Shown piece after piece: positions 9,970 through 19,135 of a stretch of DNA of 64,000 nt. The position numbers were made by a program, and so were the translations under genes. Location of the stretch: positions 496,001-560,000 of the forward strand of contig JAADJZ010000010.1 in assembly GCA_011032825.1 (NCBI GenBank), given 5' to 3'. This stretch comes from Massariosphaeria phaeospora (lineage: Eukaryota > Ascomycota > Dothideomycetes > Pleosporales). The notes below the pieces were generated by a model, which was not told where the DNA came from, did no database searches, and saw only the letters and a program-made list of their open reading frames with translations. How positions within the stretch are numbered: the first letter of the stretch is position 1; every line of letters begins with the position of its first letter.

Positions 9970-11170
9970 TCAGACTGATGGTTTGGCCCTTTTCTTTCCG
10001 GGCTGATTATCGGTGGAGCCTGTCTGTTCTAGACCTCTGTTGCTGGTATTCGGCTTGGTGATCCGGCTCTCATGGGCCTCCCGGGACGTGAACCTTCCGA
10101 TGCGGCCCAACAGGTTCGGATCATCAAACGGCGTGGTGATCGATGAATGCTCCCCCATGTCGTTCTCATTCATTGCGTACGCTTGCGCCTCTTGAAGCCA
10201 TAATACGTTTGGGGGTTCCTTTATAAACCAATGCTTCTGGATAATTCGTGCGAGTTCCTCAAAGTCTTTAGTGGTCGTGATGCTGCATTTTTCGAACCTA
10301 ATGAAGAGATCGCTGCGTTCTGATCGCGCAATCCGTTCCAAGACTGGAATGATAGAGCAGACATCAGCCTTAACCGTATCAAGTTGCGAAGTCCAGGCAT
10401 GTTGGACGAGTGCTCTGATAACTTTCATATTCCGCGGAAAGAGCGCTCGATCCAAGTCCCGATAATAGCGGCAACGCATCTGACCACCTCGTTTTAATGA
10501 AATCCCGTCGTTGGAGTCCATTCAACTTCTTGAATATCGTCCACGCGTGAGGACCAAGTAAATAACGGTCGTCCTCGGCCATGAGAGAAGTCAGCCTTTC
10601 GTTGGTACCGTTAAGCTCGTCATTGAGCACTGTTTGCGTCAAGGCCTTCTGTTGGTCTTCCAGTCTCTTGACCAGTTTTAGCCCTGCCAATCCACTATCG
10701 TCATCGGCAGCTGATCTATCAGTAGCCGCATGCAGTAGTGGAGTGATGGTAGTAACGGCCTTTGATAGACTTGCCGATACCAGGTCCAAAGGAACCAGTA
10801 CGTCGTACAAGGCGATTAGAGTCCATTCTGTCTGAACCGATTCCAATGACCTTTCCCTTTGAGCTGATTCTAGCCATTTGGCCGCATCATTCTGCTGTGA
10901 AACTCCACTAATCTGTTCAACGTGTTCCTATCGAGCGTTAGTTAAGTTTCTTACAGTTAACTGTCTAGGACAACATACGTATCCATCAAGCTGTTTGATG
11001 TCCTCTATACCTCGGCGAACCATGTTGTGCACATAAAGCTGAGCACTCTTCATCTTTTCGACGATCAACGTGAGCTTTGTTTGGTTCGAGGTCACTTTGG
11101 CCAAGTTCTCCGTCGCTAGGTTATCGTAATAGGTCCCTGCTCTTGCGATAGGTGCGGTAGGTATAGTCAA
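9970..11170 (-). pseudogene. Frame-split gene for an unrecognised helical protein
   Basis: Exon 1 (11170-10979, from MTIPTAPIAR) joins exon 2 (from 10927) across a clean 51-nt intron with GTATGT donor, CTAAC branch site and TAG acceptor. The frame then runs through helix-rich sequence to HAWTIFKKLNG near 10520, where good coding character moves to another frame (10521-9970, containing YYRDLDRALFPRN and ending KKRAKPSV). No GT-AG intron I tried gives the right length, so a one-base insertion (or two-base loss) near 10500-10520 is the simplest reading. As it stands, the first frame ends at 10379, giving a protein of about 246 residues. The basic C-terminus resembles a nuclear signal. No family is recognised. 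A sequencing error is the alternative. Confidence 0.5.
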
Positions 11171-11214
11171 GAGTAGTGTGCTTCTTGGGGCAGATAAATA
11201 CTGTATGTGGGAGA

Positions 11215-11556
11215 GGTTATTCGTAGAGAGTAGAAGTAAGGAGTGGAGGTAGAAGTAGAGAGCATAAGTAGGAGGGTAGAAGAAGAGAGCAGAAGTAGAG
11301 AGTATAAGTTCCTAGACAAGTAAGAGAGTAAAAGTTCCCTTAAGGGTAAGAGAGTAGAAGTTCCTCGGAACACGCTAGTCCTATTGTAGCGCCGCAGTTG
11401 AAGTGAATATGACTTGAGGGAGTGGATTCCAAGCGTAGAAGTAGAGAGTAGAGAGTAGAGCGGAGGGTAAGAGAATAAAAGTTTCTAGACAGGTGAGCAG
11501 AAGTTCTTTAAAACACGCTAGTCCTATTGTAGCGCCAAAGTCGAAGTGAACATGAG
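11215..11556. repeat. Purine-rich simple repeats with a duplicated ~43-bp block
   Basis: Tracts built from AGAGTAGAAGT-like units fill 11215-11360 and 11435-11505. A block containing CACGCTAGTCCTATTGTAGC occurs at 11371-11412 and again at 11514-11554 with few changes. The arrangement suggests duplication of a roughly 145-bp unit. It lies between two minus-strand coding fragments. Confidence 0.7.
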
Positions 11557-12158
11557 GTGGAGAGCCCGGCGGCGGCGGCGGCGCTAGCGAGAGAGCTAAG
11601 CAGAGAGATAGAGATTGTTACCTTAGACAGAGGCGTCGGATTGATCGTCAGAGTAATCAGAAGGATCCTGGCCAGAGTCGTAGGTCGAGAGCTCGTTGCT
11701 GGCGTCTGAATTTGTGTAGGGATTGGTAGAGGCAGCAAACGGGAAGCGCGAGATTGAGGCTCATCATCAGAATTAGGGTCGAGAGGTGGATTGTAGCGTA
11801 TCGGCAGGCGCTGAGAGAGATGCTGAGCGGGCAGAGGCTCGGGGATGAGGCGCAGGGAAGCGCTGCCGCTCTGAGTATCCGTTTGTATGGGAGATTGCTG
11901 GCAATGAAATAGGTGTAGGGACAGAGATTCTTCCTTCTTGATCGGGTGGAAAGCGAGCTGGCGCTCAGAGCGAGATCGAGATTGCTCATGAAGTAGATTC
12001 CGGAGGCGCTGAATCTTGACTGTTAAACTATCAACTTGATTTGCTTCTACGCGGGCGATCCGGGCAAGTTTTGAAACCGTTTGGATATGAGGGGGATTGA
12101 AGAGGCCATCTCGGGGAGGCATGTACGCAGGCAGTGGCCTGTACGGGCGTCGGCTCAT
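11508..12158 (-). CDS. Hypothetical Arg/Pro/Ser-rich protein, possibly decayed
   Basis: An open frame of 216 codons from an ATG at 12158, starting MSRRPYRPLPAYMPPRDG. Residues about 25-65 look helical (VSKLARIARVEANQVDSL) and could form a coiled coil. The rest is Pro/Ser/Leu-rich. Around 11740 a different frame looks more protein-like, rich in Asp/Ser and ending DDQSDASV at about 11625, so a frameshift may separate a natural acidic C-terminus from the N-terminal part. The frame's 3' end overlaps the duplicated block at 11514-11554. No family recognised; it may be part of a decayed element together with neighbouring fragments. Confidence 0.35.
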   Translation of the reverse strand: MSRRPYRPLPAYMPPRDGLFNPPHIQTVSKLARIARVEANQVDSLTVKIQRLRNLLHEQSRSRSERQLAFHPIKKEESLSLHLFHCQQSPIQTDTQSGSASLRLIPEPLPAQHLSQRLPIRYNPPLDPNSDDEPQSRASRLLPLPIPTQIQTPATSSRPTTLARILLITLTINPTPLSKVTISISLLSSLASAAAAAGLSTSCSLRLWRYNRTSVF

Positions 12159-12257
12159 CGTGAGGCAGGCGGGCGAGCTGGTTAGCTAGCGAGTTGGCAG
12201 CGGTGGTGTTGTTTGTGGTTCAGATGAGCGAGCTGAGAGCTCAATCGGCGGATGTTT

Positions 12258-12518
12258 TCATGGCGAGACGCTCTGCGAGCGATTCTCGGGTTCGAATTTG
12301 AATGGGCAACCAGCGGCGGCAATCTCGTTGTTTAGGTGCTGGTACGTTTCTACGGCGTGATTGTTCTGTAGGCTCAGCTTGCCTAGTTCCATTTGACTGA
12401 TCATCAGCGTTAGGTTGAACCAAACCTCATCGCCCAGACGTGCTCGCGAGCCCCAGGTCGACTGACAAGCAAAAGCCAGAGCGTTCATCCCCGGGCGACA
12501 ATCGCGGGTCCTCTCCAC
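12258..12518 (-). pseudogene. Orphan coding fragment
   Basis: A minus-strand frame of 86 codons with good coding character in its middle (VWFNLTLMISQMELGKLSLQ), no recognised domain and no evident start context. It ends SQSVSP at 12258. It sits between a hypothetical ORF and a pair of noncoding direct repeats, so I read it as a remnant. It could be one exon of a gene I cannot assemble. Confidence 0.3.
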
Positions 12519-12601
12519 GCCTCCGGTCCAGCGTGGAGCGACTCCCCCTCCGACGGCGCAGCGCGCCCGGCAGCTGCAAATCTCGATGGCGTCGCCATCC
12601 T

Positions 12602-12875
12602 ATGTTAGCTTGAATACGCGCAGCTGCTTGAGGGCGGTATTCTAGCTATACGGCTGGAGGATAGAGTGAGCAATACAATGCACTACTGTATACACCATAA
12701 TAAGCAATGTAGCAGCCTGGCAGAATGAATACTCCCGGACCTATGAATGTTAACTTAAATATAAACAGCTGTCTAAGCGCGGTATTCTAGCTATGCGGTA
12801 TTCGGGCTATGCGGCTGGAGGATAGAGTGAGTGATACAATGCTCTACTGTATACACTATGATAAGTAATGTAGTA
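12602..12875. repeat. Two diverged ~120-bp direct repeats
   Basis: Copy A at about 12602-12716 and copy B at about 12746-12875 share GCGGTATTCTAGCTAT, GGCTGGAGGATAGAGTGAG and ACTGTATACAC in the same order. Copy B has an internal 16-bp duplication (TATGCGGTATTC then TATTCGGGC). No coding potential is seen. They could be remains of a transposable element. Confidence 0.75.
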
Positions 12876-13045
12876 GTAAGCTATACCTAGCAGAGTAGGA
12901 CTTTGAACCTTCTAGGAGTCTACTCTTACGCGCCTAGGCTGATAGTTAGCAGTCACAACAGATGCGGGTCCAAGACCGGATTCGAGGTTACGACGTCCCA
13001 ACGTATCAACATATCGACAATATTCGATGGTACTTCTGCGAAAAC

Positions 13046-14392
13046 CTACCCACGCGACTTGACAGCTCTCACGGGATACTTCGCCAGGCTCTCATACCAC
13101 TGCACCACGCTACCCACCAAAAACGCCCAACTACCCCAGAACGTACTCAGACACGCCTGGTACTGGGCCCAGCTACTCTCATCGTATCCAAAAGCAGGAC
13201 AGAGCGTGAACCCAATTCCACCGATCAGGTTCCAGACTCCGATCCACCAGCCCAGCGTCCTCGGCGCAGGCTTGTACCAGTGTGATTGTGTTTCGAGCAT
13301 GAAGAGCAAGCCGGAGATAATGAAGCCCGTACCGCCGATGACTTGCGGTGTCCAGTACAAGACGATGATTTCGGTGCGGGACATGCGGTCGTAGATACCG
13401 GGGAGGGCGGTGAGGCCAGAGATCCAGAAGATGGATGCGGCTACGAGTTGGACGAGCGATGCGAGGAATCCTAGCTCGTGGATGTAGTGGGAGTGTAGCT
13501 CTGCCATTGAAGGAAACCACACCCAGTTTCTCGATTGTGGACTCGACTTGGTCTTCTTGGACTGCGTGGGTGTATGAGGACCTTTGCCGACCAGATTCCT
13601 CTTGTTGGAGTGGTGATGCGTGCAATGCGAGCCAGAGGGTTTGACGCGATAATCGGTCAGCCCGTTCTCAGTCTCGTGAGAAAAGGCTTGCTCTAGAGCC
13701 CAGCCAAAGCAGCCCGACCTATTCGCATTGACCGCTTCCATCATCAGCAGGATCGAGCCGAGCACGAATATAGTCGCGCCGATGAACGCGGATATTCCTC
13801 CGCCATAGAGCACCTCGTTAGTAAACTCGGTCTCCGGCTTCACCAGCGGAAGCCATATAAAAAATGCATTTATAACCCACACCACGCTGCCAATTGTGAA
13901 GATTGCCGCCACATCGTATGATACATCCCATACTGGAAATACCGTGAGCATCCGCCATATGCCATGGGCTATGCTCGGTGACGATGCTGTGCGCCGTGGG
14001 AGTGTGTGCTTCAACTCGGGAGGGACCTGGGTTGTATCGACGGTGATGGCATGTCGGCCTTTGCGATTGTTGCGCGAGGTCCATTTGAACGAGATGGGAG
14101 GAGGTGGATTCTCGTGCGCGTCGCTGGCGGGCCGTAGACTCGAGGTAGGTCGGAAACGCGCTTTCGTAGGGTTGAGAAACGGCAGCGGGCCGGTAATACG
14201 CCCGGTCTCGACATCGAGCGCTGTGTCCTCTTTCAAGGGTTCATAGGCCGGGTGAAACGTCTTATTGCGCTTGGCACGGCCATCTCTGGTGCTGTGAAGT
14301 CCATCGCGTGTGGAGGTCTGCTTCTGGTCGTCGGACGGGCGTGGGCGGCGTCCTGGGTGTTCTGCTGGAAGTGACTGCTGCATCTCGATCAA
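13046..14392 (-). CDS. Six-span integral membrane protein, fungal
   Basis: Single-exon frame of 448 residues. The first 150 residues are hydrophilic, basic and Pro/Ser-rich, presumably cytosolic. Six hydrophobic segments follow: about 160-183, 197-220, 306-330, 342-366, 379-401 and 409-432, with a loop at 221-305 holding a His-rich stretch (HCTHHH). The last four spans alternate short loops and contain repeated GGIGF/GGTGF motifs, typical of an uncharacterised fungal integral membrane family. There is no signal peptide. I cannot give a transport substrate or location. The ATG at 14392 is the first in frame; a second Met three codons on would change little. Confidence 0.8.
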   Translation of the reverse strand: MIEMQQSLPAEHPGRRPRPSDDQKQTSTRDGLHSTRDGRAKRNKTFHPAYEPLKEDTALDVETGRITGPLPFLNPTKARFRPTSSLRPASDAHENPPPPISFKWTSRNNRKGRHAITVDTTQVPPELKHTLPRRTASSPSIAHGIWRMLTVFPVWDVSYDVAAIFTIGSVVWVINAFFIWLPLVKPETEFTNEVLYGGGISAFIGATIFVLGSILLMMEAVNANRSGCFGWALEQAFSHETENGLTDYRVKPSGSHCTHHHSNKRNLVGKGPHTPTQSKKTKSSPQSRNWVWFPSMAELHSHYIHELGFLASLVQLVAASIFWISGLTALPGIYDRMSRTEIIVLYWTPQVIGGTGFIISGLLFMLETQSHWYKPAPRTLGWWIGVWNLIGGIGFTLCPAFGYDESSWAQYQACLSTFWGSWAFLVGSVVQWYESLAKYPVRAVKSRG

Positions 14393-15832
14393 TGTACAGC
14401 GCGTGTATCAACCAGTCGAGCAATCTGCTCTCTAGGCTCTAGCGAGGCGATCGCTAGTAGATGTTGAGCAGCCATTTTGCTATGACGGTGACGTTCATGC
14501 TCGGTCCCTCCAGGGGCTGGGCGTGGTGATCTTCAATGCTGAATAAGCCACACGTTGAGTCTAGTCCGAACCCCCTTGCGACGAGCCGTCTCTCCTCAAC
14601 AACAACAGCATACACGACCCTACCGCAGAAAGGTCCAGCACATGCCGCAGGCATGACAAGCTGTGCTAGTGTTCAGGTAGGTGAGAAAGAAGAGAGGAAA
14701 CACTCGCATCAAGCGACGGTTACCGATGGCGGAAACTCCTGATAATCTGCCTACCATCGGCATGAAAATTTCGTTGCAGACACCAGCCAGCCTTCATCAA
14801 AGTTATCGCCGTGTGCTGGATAGACAGGGCTTTGCAAAAAGGTAATAGTGGGGTTTCTACAGTCAGCCAACCTCTTTCCTTTTCAAGAACACAAGGAGAC
14901 GCTGTAATCTGCCGCGCCTGACGGACCCTCTAAACCATGCCAGCGTAAAGGTGAAGGTGTACCGGAGCATCTCAGTGTTGCGATTTTCCGTCAAAGTGTA
15001 GATCGCTATGTGTAACCTACTCGATATTCCTTCTCTCATCTTTCTTTAAAGTCTTTGGTCAGCGCTCCTCCAATCTTCCACTTCACTGCCACACTGGGTG
15101 TTATCAATGGCCAATATTCAGCACATGCGATTAGGCCATCGTCTAGAGAGATAAGTCTGGCAGTTTAAGATGCCTAGTAAGCGCCTTGAGGCATATATGG
15201 ACGGTAATAAAAGAAGGATACACTTCGCCCAGAACACCAGCATCATCGGGCCTATTGACCTTCGGAACTAGTTGCTCCCATGAGCACCCTCATCAACTCA
15301 AACTGCCGCGGAGAAAATCGACACGATGAAGTCGGCATGGCCTTGGACCCAACAACAACCCGCTGGTTAGCTCAGGCACTCTGGTCACACAAACCTTGAT
15401 ATTCGAAGATTGGCTGGCACAGCTCAAATTGCGTTTGCTTGCGACCGTTGTACAGGCACTTTTGGACCTATAAAACACTCTTCGACAACATGCTTTGCCT
15501 CTGCTATACACCAACCGCCGGCCGCCGACTCGCCAGGCAAACTGCGTGACGTCATAGCCCGCCGGGCTCATTCACTGCGAGTACCTGGATGGTCACAAGC
15601 GAGCCCATGCCAGCGGTAGCCGCTCATAGGCCGCCGTGAAGTCGTCGACCGCCAGCGCCAAGACATCGCGTTAGCAACTAAACATAAACCCCAACGCTCG
15701 CTCACAGTCAGACCTCATCGAAACACAACACTCTCCTTGAAGCTCTCGATCTCCACGCTCTCTTCCCATCGAAGTCCGCAGCTTCTGCCACTCCTTCCAT
15801 CTCTCAGGTACTGCTTACAGTCGATCAGCGCT
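14393..15832. other. 1.4-kb intergenic region, divergent promoters
   Basis: Lies between the starts of the six-span membrane protein (minus) and the GPI-anchored protein (plus). Short frames inside (14454-14654, 15293-15571) lack features of real genes. The final 130 nt upstream of 15833 are CT-rich, as in fungal leaders; CTCTCAGGTACTGCTTACAG near 15800-15820 might hold a leader splice site. Confidence 0.5.
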
Positions 15833-17047
15833 ATGCTTAACCTCGTTCTACTCGTTCTCGGTATGTATACATCCACGACCGTGTACCCCGCTATGGACGA
15901 CCTACCCTTTCAAATGGGCGCGTTCTTTTGCGTGTGTGTTTGGCGTCAGGCATCAGCGGCTATCCTGCCACGGGAGCCCAGGCGATAGCGCACAGTTCCT
16001 CCGAAGTACCCATGCTAACCAGTCTACAGCGGCTGTAGTCGGCCAGGGCGCAGCCTTCGCCGAGGGCGACGGTATCATGACGGCCTTATCCCCAGCTTCA
16101 AGTGTCTGCCCCAAGGAGTGCGTGCCGAAGCTCTGCACCGACGACGCGACCATCAGCGGAGCCACTCTGCACCTCACGTACTTCTGCCCGCAAAGCAGCA
16201 CTGCCGGCGGCACCGTCTTCATCACCGTCACCAAGACCGAGACTTTCACCCCGACCGTCACCACTGTCATCACCACGATTGCCGGACCCGGCGGCTCGAG
16301 CACCGCGCCCTCCCAGCCCGGCGACTCCAAGTCTACCTCTGCCCCCGCGACTGTCTCCAAGTCTACCTCCGCCCCCACAATTGTCTCCAAGAAGAAAGAC
16401 GACGACGAGGAATGGACGACAACCACCATCCGCTCCACCATCACCATCACAAAGACCCTCTACTCCAAAAGCCGCAGTTCCACGGACGCTTCGACCACAC
16501 CCTCGCAATCTGACAACACTTCGAAGAACGTTCACCCGTTCACTTTATCCTTAACCTCCTACTAATACGTCCCAGACAATCCACCACCTCCCTCGCCCAA
16601 CCTTCCACCCCCCTCACCAACAGCACCACTACACCCCCACCCACCAGCGCATTCCCCTCCCTCACCCTAACCCGCGACCACAACACCACAAGTGGCATCT
16701 TCTACTCCGCACCACCCTTCCTCAACTCCACCACCGTCTCCGTCCTGCCGACCGGCCACGTCTACGGGCACGTCAAGCTCCCTGCGCGCGCACCTACGCC
16801 CTACGAAGCCGCCCACGAAGCCCACGCCAAGCACCCTGGCGTGGGCTTCTCGCCCTTCGTCCAAGCCGTGCACATCGACTCAACAACCTACATGTCCCTC
16901 GACGCACGCCGCGAAACCACACACGCCGGGTACCCCGGCGCCGTAACGCAGAGCATGGGCAAAGGCGGCGCGGCGGGCGGCCAAGCTGCGCGCGGAGGCG
17001 GACTAGCACTGTTCTTGAGCGTCATGGCTGCCGTGTTGATGGTCTAA
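15833..17047 (+). CDS. GPI-anchored Thr/Ser-rich surface protein, 3 exons
   Basis: Predicted 335-residue cell-surface protein. Exon 1 (15833-15860) gives MLNLVLLVL. It joins exon 2 (16030-16537) to complete a signal peptide ending near GAAFAEG. Four or more Cys follow (VCPKECVPKLC), then a long Thr/Ser/Pro stretch suited to O-glycosylation. Exon 3 (16576-17047) continues in frame, has NST/NTT glycosylation sites, and ends in a Gly/Ala-rich region plus hydrophobic tail (GGLALFLSVMAAVLMV), a GPI-attachment signal. The last intron would be only 38 nt (16538-16575, CTAAT branch, CAG acceptor); it is the only donor that keeps the frame. Unspliced, the protein would stop at 16565 without an anchor. 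Confidence 0.7.
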
Positions 17048-17794
17048 GTTAAGCTAAGTTCTCTGAGAGGCGAGTTAAGTTGAGCATCTCACCCCCCCCT
17101 CCCCCCCCCCCTCTTTTTCACGTTATCACGTATCACGTCTTGGATGCAGACAGGCTATGCTTTGCTAAACCATACCATGCTCTGGCGCGTGTCCTGACTA
17201 GCAGTCCTGCTACGATACGATCTGATATGATCAACGGATTTTCTTTTCTTTATATGCCGATGGAGCAGGGGTTTTGCTCTCGGTGGTTTTTCAGGTCGGA
17301 TCCATCTCAATGGGTAGGATTCGCACGGACTAAATAAAACAGTCGAAAAAATGAATGAATCGTTCGAGAACTAAGATGTATGTGATGTGATGTGATGTGA
17401 TATGAAATGAAATGAAATGAAACGGAGTGGAGTGAGTGAGTGGTGGTGCGATTTGTTTATCGAGTGTCCAGCTAGTAAGAAAGATTTCTAGATATATGTA
17501 GATGGATATATGCATGGGTAAACTAGGCGGTTTTCTAGGTATAGGGGGGAGGTGCATGGAAAAACAATATGTATGCAACGCCGTGGTAATATCAAATACG
17601 GCTAGATCGCGTTGCTTTTACGGCGACAGACAGACATCGCTCTGCTGTCGTTCCGTTCCGCCAACTCAACTCAACTCAATCCAACGCTATTATAAGTACC
17701 CAACTGATGCATGGCGACCCTCTAATTCACCGAGCTGCTCAGGCTCGCGTCGTGTGTGGTGGCAGAGTAGGGCAGGGCATCTCAGCTCCTACTC
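17048..17794. other. Intergenic between convergent genes; pentanucleotide repeats
   Basis: A C-rich run occurs near 17090-17112. At 17383-17440 there are GATGT units followed by GAAAT and GGAGT/GAGTG units, a degenerate pentanucleotide microsatellite. No gene seen. Confidence 0.6.
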
Positions 17795-18799
17795 CTACTT
17801 CTGCTGTCCCTCCTGCTCCCGCGACATACGGTCATGCTCGTCGATATCCCTATCACAAGTCAGCACAACCATTCCGCAAAGCATTTCGACAAGGGGAAGG
17901 GCTGTCACGCACATGGCCTCCCACGGATAGCAGATCCACACATCCTGCACCGTGACCGCCGCCAAATAGTTCTGCTTCACCACATCGTCCGGCAACGTAC
18001 CCTTCTTCGTCTTGTCTTTGTTATGCAGCACGAAGATGGAGAAGGTCGTCGTCTCGGCCTCGCGCCCGAGCTGTGTCTGCGCGGCCGCCACGTCCTTTTG
18101 CAGCTCGCGCACCGCGTACTCGAGCGTTGTGCGCGTGTCGTCCACCTCGTCGACGATCAGCACGTTCTTGCCGATCAGGTTGGCCATCTCCAGGCTGCTG
18201 AGGTCGAGCCATTGCGTGCGCGTGACTTTGGTGCCGGGGGTCTCGACTTGGCCGGTGCCGAGGGACTCGTAGAGGGACAGGCCGATGGCTTGGATGGGGA
18301 TGTTGGGGTGGCCGGGTTTCTTGAGGAAGGATCTATGCGGGTTCTGTGTTAGCTGTTGGGTGCCCGAATATAGTGGAAGGGATGGTGTCTGCAGGCTTAC
18401 CGTAGGATGCGCGCGGGGACGTAGCCCCCGCCGCCAATGGCGATCATGAGATTTGGGTTGAAGTCATTGAGAATGCGTTCTGCCGAGTTCTGGCACAGTT
18501 TGTGGACCTGGCCGAGGGTTAGTTTGGCAGCCTAGACGATGCGCAAGCAAGGTCCCGGGTAATTTTCACAGGATGAAACGCTGTTGGAGAGCGGAGCATA
18601 TACAGAGTATAGCAGGCGTGATATGCGCAGGCACGCCAGCATCAGAAACGCTCATGCAGCCATCCAACTCCACTTCTGCGCCCTCTGTTGCACGAACATG
18701 TCGCAAGGTACCGAGGCCAGCGCAGGAGGCGTATTTTAGTCGCACGGGTTGAGATGTTGCACATACCTGGTTATAAGTGACGTAAACCTTTTCAACCAT
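17795..18799 (-). CDS. XPT1: Xanthine phosphoribosyltransferase (Xpt1-type), 4 exons
   Basis: Purine salvage enzyme that makes XMP from xanthine and PRPP in the cytosol. Exons 18799-18767, 18507-18401, 18332-17913 and 17849-17795 give 204 residues, close to yeast Xpt1. Family features in order: VYVTYNQ start, VHKLCQ, IAIGGGGYVPARILRSFL, IPIQAIGLSLYE, the PRPP-binding motif VLIVDEVDDTRTT (exon 3), FSIFVLHNKDK and ICYPWEA near the end. The last intron (17850-17912, 63 nt) has no stop and is a multiple of three, so retention would insert 21 residues; conserved spacing between the WEA and DIDEH motifs supports splicing. The first intron is long (259 nt) for this window. Confidence 0.93.
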
Positions 18800-19135
18800 G
18801 TTCGCAAGGGTTATGAGACGGTACTGAGGGGGGTTGTGGAAGCTCTCGAAAATTTATTGACGTTTGAGAGTCAACGAAGAAGCGGAGAGCGCCGACGGAA
18901 GGAGTGTATATCATTTGGCGGGGTGTGCACATTTCCCCCGCGCTAACCCGACTCGGGCTAGAGGCGCGAATTTCACAACTTTCCGCCGCAGATTCGAGCG
19001 TGCATCGTCACCGCGTTCTGTCACATCAGTTGCCCTGGTTTCCACTATTGTATCAAGAAAGCTGGCATATAATTATCTCTTCAATCCCCCACTTCACCTC
19101 GTATTTGGTGTTCAGTCCACACACTACTGCGTTTG
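18800..19135. other. XPT1 promoter / F-box gene 3' flank
   Basis: 336 nt between the end of the F-box gene and the start of XPT1, both on the minus strand. No TATA box or other site stands out. If the F-box gene ends at 19252 and not 19136, the spacer is longer. Confidence 0.45.

Noticed and set aside
12270..12310. Sequence GGGTTCGAATTTG resembling a tRNA B box
   Set aside because: No matching A box, no acceptor-stem complementarity and no plausible anticodon loop.
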